64,000 nt of DNA, from assembly GCA_902516285.1 (NCBI GenBank), contig CABXXT010000006.1, positions 1 through 64,000 on the forward strand. Reading direction: 5' to 3'. This document shows positions 55,395-64,000 of the stretch, one piece after another. Every line of letters starts with the position of its first letter. The first letter of the stretch is position 1. A model generated the notes under the pieces. The model was not told the origin of the DNA. It ran no database searches and saw nothing but the letters and a program-made list of their open reading frames with translations. The DNA is from an uncultured SAR86 cluster bacterium (GTDB taxonomy: Bacteria > Pseudomonadota > Gammaproteobacteria > Magnimaribacterales > D2472). Position numbers and translations under genes: made by a program.

Positions 55395-55406
55395 ATTTGC
55401 TCCTAT

Positions 55407-56363
55407 TTATTTAGAGGATATTAGAATTTTACCTTTTTGAAAAGTTACCTTACCAGGTTTTTCAGCATTGTCTGCTCTTGACCATGTTACTTCAGATTTT
55501 GGTCCAGGATTTGAATCAATAAAAGTTTTTAAAATTTCATCCAATATTTTTTTGTTTGGAACCGCTAAATTAGATTTCTTAATTGAAAGCCTTAAGATAT
55601 CTTTTATGATTGATCTTGGAATTTCCTTTAAACTTCTTACTGAAATAGTACTGCCAATTAACTTTTTGTATTCAGTTTCTAACAAAGACTTATATGAATA
55701 ATTTCTATCCTTCATTATTTGTGAAGTCTGAAAAATTCTTTCAGAGAAACTGGGCCATCTAGATTCGATTAATGGAAAAATTTTATTTCTTAGTAAATTC
55801 CTATCAAAGGTATTATCAGAATTTGAGTCATCTTTAATATACTTAATATTATTATTTTTAAGATATTTAAGTATTTCTTTTTTTGAAACTTCTAGTAATG
55901 GTCTTATTAGAACACCATCCCCAATTGGCCTTTTGCTGGGTGGTCCCTCAAGTCCGTCAGCTCCTGTTCCTCTAAGCAATCTTAATACAATTGTTTCGGA
56001 CACATCATCAAGATGATGGCCCATTAAAAGCTGCGAATCTTTTGACAAAACGGTTTCAAATACTTTATATCTTTTATTTCGAGCTTCAGACTCTAGCCCT
56101 CCTCTATTCGAGTAAACCTTTACTGACTTTGTAATTAAATTAATACCTAAAGATGAGCAAACCTCATTGCAATGCTTTTCCCATTTTTTGGAATCTTTTG
56201 AGAGGTTATGATTTACATGAATAGCTTCAACATTTAATTTATTTGAACTCATCAGATCAGCAAAGATATGAATTAATGCTGTGGAGTCTGGACCACCACT
56301 ATAAGCAATATATATTTTCTTTTGTAAGTCAATTAGATCTTCAATTTTATCCCTTGAAAGCAA
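55407..56363 (-). CDS. tilS: tRNA(Ile)-lysidine synthetase TilS
   Basis: IAYSGGPDSTALIHIF PP-loop, GHHLDDVSETIVLRLLRGTGADGLEG. Confidence 0.95.
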   Translation of the reverse strand: MLSRDKIEDLIDLQKKIYIAYSGGPDSTALIHIFADLMSSNKLNVEAIHVNHNLSKDSKKWEKHCNEVCSSLGINLITKSVKVYSNRGGLESEARNKRYKVFETVLSKDSQLLMGHHLDDVSETIVLRLLRGTGADGLEGPPSKRPIGDGVLIRPLLEVSKKEILKYLKNNNIKYIKDDSNSDNTFDRNLLRNKIFPLIESRWPSFSERIFQTSQIMKDRNYSYKSLLETEYKKLIGSTISVRSLKEIPRSIIKDILRLSIKKSNLAVPNKKILDEILKTFIDSNPGPKSEVTWSRADNAEKPGKVTFQKGKILISSK

Positions 56364-56365
56364 CT

Positions 56366-57313
56366 TTATGATCCGATACTTAAAATTCTTTTGTATCTTC
56401 TCTCTAGTAAATCTTCAATCGATAACTTATTCAAAATAGATAGATTTCTAATTAGCGAACCTTTGATGTTTTCTGACATTAGATCGTAATCTCTATGCGC
56501 TCCACCAAGCGGTTCTTGTATGATTTCATCAACAATATTAATCTTTTTTAATTCTGATGATGATACTTTCATAGCTTCAGCAGCATCAGGTGCTTTTTCT
56601 GATGATCTCCAAATTATAGATGCGCAAGCTTCCGGTGATGCTACAGAATAAATTGAATACTCAAGCATAGAAAGATGATCACCAACACTTATTGCAAGAG
56701 CTCCACCAGAGCCACCTTCTCCAGATACTATAACTAATATGGGAGTCTTTAGTTCAGACATAGTAGCTAAATTTCTAGCAATAGCTTCACTTTGACACCT
56801 TTCTTCCCCCTCTACGCCAGGATAGGCGCCAGCAGTATCAACAAAAGTTACAACTGGTAAAGAGAATTGTTCTGCAAGGTTCATAAGTCGCTTTGCTTTT
56901 CTGTAGCCTTCAGGGTTTGTCATTCCAAAATTTCTTTTGACTTTTTCATCAGTATCTCTTCCTTTCTCATGACCAATCACCATTACAGGAATATTTTCCA
57001 ACAAACCAATACCTCCAATTATCGAAGCATCATCTCCAAATTGTCTGTCTCCATGAAGTTCATCGAAGTCATCAAATATCCTTTTTATATAATCTGATGT
57101 ATGAGGCCTATTTGGATGTCGAGCAACTTGAACAATCTGCCATGTATCAAGTTTAGAATATATTTTTTTTGTTAAAGACTTATTCTCTTTTTCGAGATTT
57201 AATATTTCATTGTTTAATGATGGAGAATCTATTGCAGCTGCCCTCAAAGCACTAAGCTTTTGAGCTAACTCCTTAATAGGCTCTTCAAAGTTTAAAAATT
57301 TTTCTTCTTCCAT
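56366..57313 (-). CDS. accA: Acetyl-CoA carboxylase carboxyltransferase subunit alpha
   Basis: QVARHPNRPHTSDYIKRIFDDFDELHGDRQFGDD, GRDTDEKVKRNFGMTNPEGYRKA, GEGGSGGALAISVGD. Confidence 0.98.
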   Translation of the reverse strand: MEEEKFLNFEEPIKELAQKLSALRAAAIDSPSLNNEILNLEKENKSLTKKIYSKLDTWQIVQVARHPNRPHTSDYIKRIFDDFDELHGDRQFGDDASIIGGIGLLENIPVMVIGHEKGRDTDEKVKRNFGMTNPEGYRKAKRLMNLAEQFSLPVVTFVDTAGAYPGVEGEERCQSEAIARNLATMSELKTPILVIVSGEGGSGGALAISVGDHLSMLEYSIYSVASPEACASIIWRSSEKAPDAAEAMKVSSSELKKINIVDEIIQEPLGGAHRDYDLMSENIKGSLIRNLSILNKLSIEDLLERRYKRILSIGS

Positions 57314-57344
57314 TTTAATTTTTCTGAGAATTTATTTTTAGCGT

Positions 57345-60300
57345 CTACAATTCTAGAACATTTTTACCAAAAATATCTTCAAGAATGAATAAGTTTTTTA
57401 TTGATGGTCTAAATTTAAAATTTTCTCCTAAATCTATTATAGCCTCTGACAAACCTGTATTTACTCTAACATTTAGTTTACATGATCCATCAAGCCAAAA
57501 TTCCTTATCAATTTTCTCTAATTTATTTGAAAAATCTTCTAGAGATACTGCTGAAGATTTTTCAATATCAATTGTAGCTTCTTCGATCTTTTTTACTAAT
57601 TCGTTATCAATATTTTCTGCTTCTCTTACTCTCATTCTAAACATCAAAGCTCCGATATCGTTGGTTTTATAATCATCCACTTCGATATTACCTTTAAGGC
57701 AAACAATTTGACCCTCTTTGAGGATATCATGACATTTTTCAAGGACTTCACTTCCTACTATACCGTCCATTGTTCCTGTTCCATCATCAAAGTTTACAAA
57801 AGTAAGAGGTTTTCCCTGCCTATCCTTAATTTGTCTTACATTATTAAGCAAACATACAATTGAGGCTTTTTTAGTATCGTTACTTAATTGATTTATTTTC
57901 TTTGAGCTTATTTTTGTAATCTTATTTTTTAAAGCAATAACTGGATGTCCAGATAGATAATATCCTAGAGATTTTTTTTCTAAATCTAATTTATCACTTA
58001 GGGTTAATTTTTGAATATTTTTATATTTCTCGTATGGATCAAAACTTTCCTGTTGTGATGAGAAAAGATCACCGCTCTTAAAATTTCTGTCATTGACAAC
58101 ATCTTTTAACATATCTGAGACACATGCTATTGAAATACTTCTCGAGGGAGCAATTTCATCAAATGCTCCTGATTGAGATAGCGCTTCTAATGATTTTTTT
58201 CCACCAAGCTTGATATCAACTTTCTTTGAAAAATCCCACAAATCATTAAAATTATTTTTTTTTCTAATCTCGCACAAGTGCTTGATGAATATATCTGCCA
58301 CTCCTTTAATTGCTCCTAAACCATATTCAATATTGGAATCTTGATTTACTAAAAATCTTTTTGTACTTGTTAAAATGTTTGGTTTTAATACCTTGATGCC
58401 AAGTCTTTCACATTCTTGTTTTAATGCATAAATTTTATCTGTATTACCAAGTTCCGATGACATAGCTGCTGCCATAAAATGTTCAGGAAAATATGTCTTT
58501 AAATATGCAGTTTGATAGGATATTAGAGCGTATGCTGCTGAGTGAGATTTATTAAACCCATATTCTGCGAATTGGTTTATCAAGTCAAATATTTGCTCTG
58601 CATTTTTTGATTTTATTCCGTTTTTCTCACAACCCTTTACAAAAATCTCTCTTTGTTCTTCCATTTCTTCTTTCTTCTTTTTACCCATCGCTCTTCTTAA
58701 AATATCTGCTTGACCAAGTGAAAAACCAGCAAGTACTCTTGCTGCCTCCATCACCTGTTCTTGATAAACAATTACTCCATATGTTTCATCTAAAACAGAT
58801 TCTAAAAGTTTGTGTGGATACGTAACTGGACTAACTCCATGTTTTCTATCCACAAACTCATCATGCATTCCTGAATTTAAAGGCCCAGGTCTATAAAGAG
58901 CAAGAAGTGCGGTAATTTCCTCAAACTTTGTGGGCTTTAGTCTTTTAATTAAATCTCTCATACCTGCCGACTCTAACTGAAATATTGCCATTGTCTTTCC
59001 AGACGAAAGTAGATCAAAAACTTTTGAATCATCTAAAGGTATGGAGTCAATATTAAAATTGTCTTTATCTTTATTTGAATCATTTATTGACTTAACTGCC
59101 CTATCAATAACTGTTAAAGTACGTAATCCTAAAAAATCAAATTTCACTAACCCAATTTTTTCAACATCATCTTTGTCATATTGTGTCATTACTGATTCAG
59201 ACTGACGATCAACATAAACTGGGCAGAAATCTGAGATACTTCCAGGCGCTATAACCACACCTCCCGCATGTTTACCAACATTTCTTGCAATGCCTTCTAA
59301 CTTATATGACAAGTTAACAATTTCTCTCACCTCAGAATCATTCTTTATTGATTGAGCAAATAAAGGTTGATCAGCTTTTGCTTTATCAAGAGTCATACCA
59401 GGAGAAAAGGGTATCATTTTAGAAATTCTATCACCTAGCGCATATGGCTTACCAAGAGCTCTTGCAACATCTCTAACAACAGCTCTTGCAGCCATAGTTC
59501 CAAATGTAGCAATTTGAGAAACAGCATCGGACCCATATTTATTACTCACGTAATCTATAACCTGGTCTCTTTTTTCCATACAAAAGTCGATGTCAAAATC
59601 AGGCATCGATAGTCTTTCAGGATTTAGAAATCTCTCAAATAACAATCCATGATCGATTGGATCTAAGGTTGTTATACCTAATGCAAAAGCAACCAACGAA
59701 CCTGCTCCAGAGCCTCTTCCAGGACCAACAGGAACATCATTATTTTTTGACCACTTTATGAAATCATAAACAATTAAAAAATAACTCGAAAAACCCATAT
59801 TTTTTATTTGATCTAACTCGTATTTTAGCCTTGTCTTATAGTCTTCTTTACTATCCTTGGCAAAACCTTTGATATATTTTTCTAGTCTTTCATGAGCAAG
59901 TTCATTCAGATATGAGTCAAAATTATGTTCTTTTGGAACGGGATACTCGGGTAAAAAATATCCCTTTGTCTTTAAAGAAACATTACATTTCTTAGCTACT
60001 TCATTAGTATTGTCAATTAGACATGAAAAGTCTTTGAATAATCCAATCATTTCTTTGGGTGATTTAAAATACTGCTCATCAGAAAAATATTTTTCACGAT
60101 TTGGATCATTCAATGTCTTACCTGTATTAATGCAAACTTTTGTTTCATGAGTCTCATAATCATCTTTGGATGAGAATAAAATGTCGTTTGTGGCTATAAC
60201 AGGGATTCCTTTTTCAACAGATAATGGAATAACATTTTTAAAATAATCAAACTCATCAATTCTATTTGTTTTTTGAACTTCTAAAAGAAAATCTTCATCA

Positions 60301-60776
60301 AAAGCTTTTCTAAAAACTTCTATCTTTTTATTTGCCTCATCAATATTATCTCGCCTTAGATATTCGTATATGTGACTACCCTTACCACCTGAAATCACAA
60401 CAATATCATCTTTAAGTTGGGATAAGTTTTCAAATTGAATAATTGGAGTATTGAAAGAACTATTACTATGAGCAGTAGAAATTATTTTCATTAAATTTTT
60501 GTGACCATCATTAGTTTTTGCTAGACAAAGAACTTCAAATGAGCTTTCATCCTCATTAAATATTAATTGAATAGAGGCGCCCGATATTGGTTTTATTCCA
60601 GCCGATTCACATTTATTAAAGAATTTAACCAAGCCAAACATGTTAGATTTATCTGTAAGTGCTACTGAAGGAACTTCAAAACGAGATGCATTCTCAACGA
60701 TTTGATCAATTGTTAAAAGGCCTTGCGTAATGCTGTACTCTGATGAAACTCTCAAATGTGAAAAAGTTTGACTCAA
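57345..60776 (-). CDS. dnaE: DNA polymerase III subunit alpha
   Basis: HLRVSSEYSITQGLL, PVGPGRGSGAGSLVAFALGITTLDPI, PDFDIDFCMEKRDQVIDYV; 1143 aa. Confidence 0.98.
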   Translation of the reverse strand: MSQTFSHLRVSSEYSITQGLLTIDQIVENASRFEVPSVALTDKSNMFGLVKFFNKCESAGIKPISGASIQLIFNEDESSFEVLCLAKTNDGHKNLMKIISTAHSNSSFNTPIIQFENLSQLKDDIVVISGGKGSHIYEYLRRDNIDEANKKIEVFRKAFDEDFLLEVQKTNRIDEFDYFKNVIPLSVEKGIPVIATNDILFSSKDDYETHETKVCINTGKTLNDPNREKYFSDEQYFKSPKEMIGLFKDFSCLIDNTNEVAKKCNVSLKTKGYFLPEYPVPKEHNFDSYLNELAHERLEKYIKGFAKDSKEDYKTRLKYELDQIKNMGFSSYFLIVYDFIKWSKNNDVPVGPGRGSGAGSLVAFALGITTLDPIDHGLLFERFLNPERLSMPDFDIDFCMEKRDQVIDYVSNKYGSDAVSQIATFGTMAARAVVRDVARALGKPYALGDRISKMIPFSPGMTLDKAKADQPLFAQSIKNDSEVREIVNLSYKLEGIARNVGKHAGGVVIAPGSISDFCPVYVDRQSESVMTQYDKDDVEKIGLVKFDFLGLRTLTVIDRAVKSINDSNKDKDNFNIDSIPLDDSKVFDLLSSGKTMAIFQLESAGMRDLIKRLKPTKFEEITALLALYRPGPLNSGMHDEFVDRKHGVSPVTYPHKLLESVLDETYGVIVYQEQVMEAARVLAGFSLGQADILRRAMGKKKKEEMEEQREIFVKGCEKNGIKSKNAEQIFDLINQFAEYGFNKSHSAAYALISYQTAYLKTYFPEHFMAAAMSSELGNTDKIYALKQECERLGIKVLKPNILTSTKRFLVNQDSNIEYGLGAIKGVADIFIKHLCEIRKKNNFNDLWDFSKKVDIKLGGKKSLEALSQSGAFDEIAPSRSISIACVSDMLKDVVNDRNFKSGDLFSSQQESFDPYEKYKNIQKLTLSDKLDLEKKSLGYYLSGHPVIALKNKITKISSKKINQLSNDTKKASIVCLLNNVRQIKDRQGKPLTFVNFDDGTGTMDGIVGSEVLEKCHDILKEGQIVCLKGNIEVDDYKTNDIGALMFRMRVREAENIDNELVKKIEEATIDIEKSSAVSLEDFSNKLEKIDKEFWLDGSCKLNVRVNTGLSEAIIDLGENFKFRPSIKNLFILEDIFGKNVLEL

Positions 60777-61321
60777 CTTAAGACTCCGTTGAAAGATTTT
60801 CTATGTATAACAGAATACTTATTATTCTTTAAAGCCTCTAAATGATCTCTAGTTCCATAGCCTTTATTTTTATCGAGATTAAACTTTGTATATTTTTTAC
60901 TATATTCAATCATTAAATTATCCCTGTAAACTTTTGCAATTATTGATGCCGCACTAATTTCAGAATGTTTTGAATCCCCACCAATTACAGCCATCATTTG
61001 AGTCTTTAAATTAGGTTTAAATTTACCATCAACCAAAATCATATTGGGTTTAATTGGTAAATTAAGTATAGCTCTTTTCATTGCTAACAAAGAAGCATTA
61101 TGAATATTAATTTCATCTATTTCATGATGAGATGCTGAGCCAATAGCAAAGTAAGAATTTTTTTTTATTTTATTTGAAAGTTCGATTCTTTTTTTTTCAG
61201 GAATCTTTTTTGAATCTTTTAAGCCCTCGATATCTTTTTTTAAAATTACTGCTGCTGCAATAACTGGTCCTGCAAGAGCTCCTCTGCCAACCTCATCCAC
61301 TCCAGCAATATTGTTGTTCAA
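60773..61321 (-). CDS. rnhB: Ribonuclease HII
   Basis: IAGVDEVGRGALAGPVIAAAVIL, GLKDSKKIPEKKR, AASIIAKVYRD. Confidence 0.97.
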   Translation of the reverse strand: MNNNIAGVDEVGRGALAGPVIAAAVILKKDIEGLKDSKKIPEKKRIELSNKIKKNSYFAIGSASHHEIDEINIHNASLLAMKRAILNLPIKPNMILVDGKFKPNLKTQMMAVIGGDSKHSEISAASIIAKVYRDNLMIEYSKKYTKFNLDKNKGYGTRDHLEALKNNKYSVIHRKSFNGVLS

Positions 61322-62436
61322 ATTTCTAGAATTAATTTAGAAGCACTTGCAAAGCCTTCTCCAGAAAGTTTCTCTTTAAGCTCATTTTGAATCTGTTTCA
61401 TTTTTGGAGTAATCTGGTTAATCTCTTTTACAGCTTGTAACAAATTTTTTTGATTACATTGATTTTGAACAAGTTCAGGAAAAACGGCGTCTTCTAACAA
61501 CAAATTTGGCAAGCCTATATTTTGAACTTTTAACATTCTAGAGATAATAAAATAATTTACAGGATTAGTTTTGTAGCAAATTATTGGAGGACATCCAATA
61601 ACAGCTGACTCCAAAGATGCAGTGCCTGATGTTACTAGAGAAAATTCTGATATAGAAAGAAATTCATTAATAGCAAAAGGTTTTACAACTACATTTTTTA
61701 GAGATTTCGTCATTTCACGAATTTTATTACATAGCTTTTTACTGCTTGCCGGAATCAAATAAACTGTTTCAGGATTAAGCATAGAGTAGTTTTCAATAAA
61801 TTTTATATATGTCGTAAGCATATATTTTAATTCTGATTCTCTGCTTCCAGGAAGAATAGATATATATTTTTTATTATGATCAAGTAAATATTTATCAAAT
61901 ATGTCTTTTTTAGTAGCTTTTTCTATAGTGTAAAACGGGTGTCCTAAATGAATACTTTTATGATTTATTTTTTTATAGAATTCATGTTCAAAATGGAACA
62001 AACAAAGTGTTAAATCTATAAATTTCTTTATAAACTTAGTTCTATTTTGTCTCCAGGCCCAAACAGATGGACTAACGAGTTGTATATTTTTACATATATT
62101 TTTTTCTTTTAGAGACTTATGAATCTTTATATTAAAGTCTGGAGAATCAATACCAATAAATAAATCAACTTTACTGTTTATAAATGATTCTGTTAATTTC
62201 TTTCTTCTCTTAGACAGATTTCTATAATTAAGAATTGGATCTACTATTCCCATTATTTGTAACTCTTCGTAATTAAATTGAGAATTTAAACCCAGACTTT
62301 CTAATTTTGGTCCACCAACACCATATAATTGAATGTCTTTATGTTTTTTTAATTCGCTAATAAGGTTGGCTCCTAATGCATCTCCAGAGTGCTCACCACA
62401 AACAATTCCGATCTTTATAGGACTGTCTGTAATCAC
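61318..62436 (-). CDS. lpxB: Lipid-A-disaccharide synthase
   Basis: GIVCGEHSGDALGANLI, GIDSPDFNIKIHKSLKEK, SPSVWAWRQNR, ILPGSRESEL. Confidence 0.97.
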   Translation of the reverse strand: MITDSPIKIGIVCGEHSGDALGANLISELKKHKDIQLYGVGGPKLESLGLNSQFNYEELQIMGIVDPILNYRNLSKRRKKLTESFINSKVDLFIGIDSPDFNIKIHKSLKEKNICKNIQLVSPSVWAWRQNRTKFIKKFIDLTLCLFHFEHEFYKKINHKSIHLGHPFYTIEKATKKDIFDKYLLDHNKKYISILPGSRESELKYMLTTYIKFIENYSMLNPETVYLIPASSKKLCNKIREMTKSLKNVVVKPFAINEFLSISEFSLVTSGTASLESAVIGCPPIICYKTNPVNYFIISRMLKVQNIGLPNLLLEDAVFPELVQNQCNQKNLLQAVKEINQITPKMKQIQNELKEKLSGEGFASASKLILEI

Positions 62437-63216
62437 CTACCTGAGGATTCCTCTTTCAGAAGCCTGAATTGACTTTATAAAATTTTCTATGTGACTATCC
62501 TGAGTTTGCTCATAAAGTAAACTCAACTCCTTAAGGGCTTCTTCAATTTTTAAATTTTTTCTATATACCAGTTTATAGGCTTTTTTGATATTGGTAATTG
62601 TGTCATTGCTAATATTTTTTCTTGACATTCCTACAGAATTTATCCCAACAACTCTAGCTGGGTCAGATGCTACTTTTACGTATGCAGGAACATCCATTGT
62701 GATTGATGAATTCATACCTGCAAAACAAAAATCACCTAATTTACAATGCTGATGAACAGTTGTAATTCCACCAATAGATACATTACTTCCAACATGAACA
62801 TGCCCAGCGAGCGCTGCAAGATTAGCAAAAACATTATCATTTCCAACTTTACAATCATGAGCAACATGGGCAAACGGCATGAATAAATTGTTTGATCCTA
62901 TGGTTGTTACTGACTCGTCTTGAGTTGTTCCCCGATGTATTGTGACTCCCTCTCTAAAAATATTATTATTACCAATAATTAGTTTTGTTTTTTCTCCTTT
63001 AAACTTTTTATCAGGCGTATCATCTCCAATAGTTGAGAATTGATAAATACAATTATTTTTTCCAATTACTGTGGGTCCTTTAATGACGGCATGACTAATA
63101 ATCTTTGAGCCACTTTCAATCTCAACATCCTCTCCAATTGAACAAAATGGACCAATTTTCACATCACTAGCAATTTTTGCCGAAGGATCAATAATTGATG
63201 TTGGATGAATACTCAT
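62437..63216 (-). CDS. lpxA: Acyl-ACP--UDP-N-acetylglucosamine O-acyltransferase
   Basis: IHPTSIIDPSAKIASDVKIGPFCSIGEDVEI, HVAHDCKVGNDNVFANLAALAGHV. Confidence 0.98.
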   Translation of the reverse strand: MSIHPTSIIDPSAKIASDVKIGPFCSIGEDVEIESGSKIISHAVIKGPTVIGKNNCIYQFSTIGDDTPDKKFKGEKTKLIIGNNNIFREGVTIHRGTTQDESVTTIGSNNLFMPFAHVAHDCKVGNDNVFANLAALAGHVHVGSNVSIGGITTVHQHCKLGDFCFAGMNSSITMDVPAYVKVASDPARVVGINSVGMSRKNISNDTITNIKKAYKLVYRKNLKIEEALKELSLLYEQTQDSHIENFIKSIQASERGILR

Positions 63217-63656
63217 AAAGCTTTCCTATCTGCACATAGTATAGTTGCTGAACAGACTATCTCATTATTAAGCTCAGCTTTGCAATCAAATTTCCATATT
63301 CCTCTTTTTTCATTTACAACTTTACTAAACAAATCTATTGTATCTCCTGGTCTTACCCTCTTTCTGAATCTAACTTTGTCGACGCCTGCCAAGACATATA
63401 TGGATCCCTCCTCTGGAGTTTTATTCATTATTGTAAAACCTAAAATTCCTGAAGCTTGGCCTAATGCTTCAATAATTATAACTCCTGGAAAGATTGGATT
63501 TCCTGGAAAATGACCTTTCAAAAAATATTCATCTGATTTTATTAATTTTCTAGCATGTATAGTTTCATTGTTATTTATCTCCACTACTTCATCTATAAAA
63601 AGAAACGGCTCTCTGTGTGGAAGATATTTTTTAATATCATCTTGATTAAGGATCAT
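63213..63656 (-). CDS. fabZ: 3-hydroxyacyl-ACP dehydratase FabZ
   Basis: IKKYLPHREPFLFIDEVVEI, LKGHFPGNPIFPGVIIIEALGQASGIL. Confidence 0.97.
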   Translation of the reverse strand: MILNQDDIKKYLPHREPFLFIDEVVEINNNETIHARKLIKSDEYFLKGHFPGNPIFPGVIIIEALGQASGILGFTIMNKTPEEGSIYVLAGVDKVRFRKRVRPGDTIDLFSKVVNEKRGIWKFDCKAELNNEIVCSATILCADRKAL

Positions 63657-64000
63657 TTTTGACCCTTATTTTTTATAAAAATTGATGACTTAGCCCATTC
63701 ATTATGTTTTTGAGCTGGCATAATTCCAATATATTCTCCGGGTTCATTAATATTTTTTTGTTATCAGCGTATGAGCTCCAACTTTTACATCATTGCAAAT
63801 TTCAAGGTGTCCCAAAACACCAGATAGGCCTCCCATTTGAAAGTTTTCACCAATGACTGAAGATCCTGCAATCGCACAACAAGCTGCAATGGCTGAATTT
63901 TTTTGAATTACTACATTATGTGCAATGTGTACTTGATTATCTAGAATAACTCCATCATGAATTTCAGTATTATCTATAGTGCCTCTATCAATAGTACAAT
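63653..64000 (-). CDS. lpxD: LpxD (UDP-3-O-acylglucosamine N-acyltransferase), C-terminal part, cut by window edge, with an apparent 1-nt frameshift in a homopolymer
   Basis: rc translation [83 protein letters not shown]; removing one A from the A7 run gives ...[37 protein letters not shown], ending with an ATGA overlap on fabZ. Confidence 0.85.

Overview
A 64 kb, very AT-rich, gene-dense chromosomal window of conserved housekeeping operons. Gene content and order are gammaproteobacterial: mreBCD/gatCAB; hemA-prfA-prmC with ispE-prs-rplY-pth-ychF; pnp-rpsO-truB-rbfA-infB-nusA-rimP-tRNA-fMet; secG-tpiA-glmM-ftsH-rlmE-greA-carBA; map-glnD-dapDE; lptFG; pepA-valS; rimI-holD; tilS-accA-dnaE-rnhB-lpxBA-fabZ-lpxD. 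The compact, streamlined layout suggests a marine oligotroph, possibly SAR86-like; this is inference only. Four tRNA genes are visible (Gln-TTG, elongator Met-CAT, initiator fMet, Leu-GAG). I saw no CRISPR array, transposon, prophage or defence island. The best candidate for something undescribed is a pair of mutually similar tiny membrane proteins (78 and 72 aa) at 18.9-19.45 kb. One has an unusually strong Shine-Dalgarno, and a perfect 13-bp inverted repeat separates the two. Other points worth checking: an apparent single-base frameshift in an A7 run near the 3' end of lpxD, a strongly C-terminally shortened ValRS, a very divergent HolD, an initiator tRNA with a U1.U72 mismatch, repeated convergent gene pairs with interlocked stop codons, and a 5'-overlapping divergent hemA/lolB-like pair. 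All homology calls are from reading the translations by eye; no database search was run.
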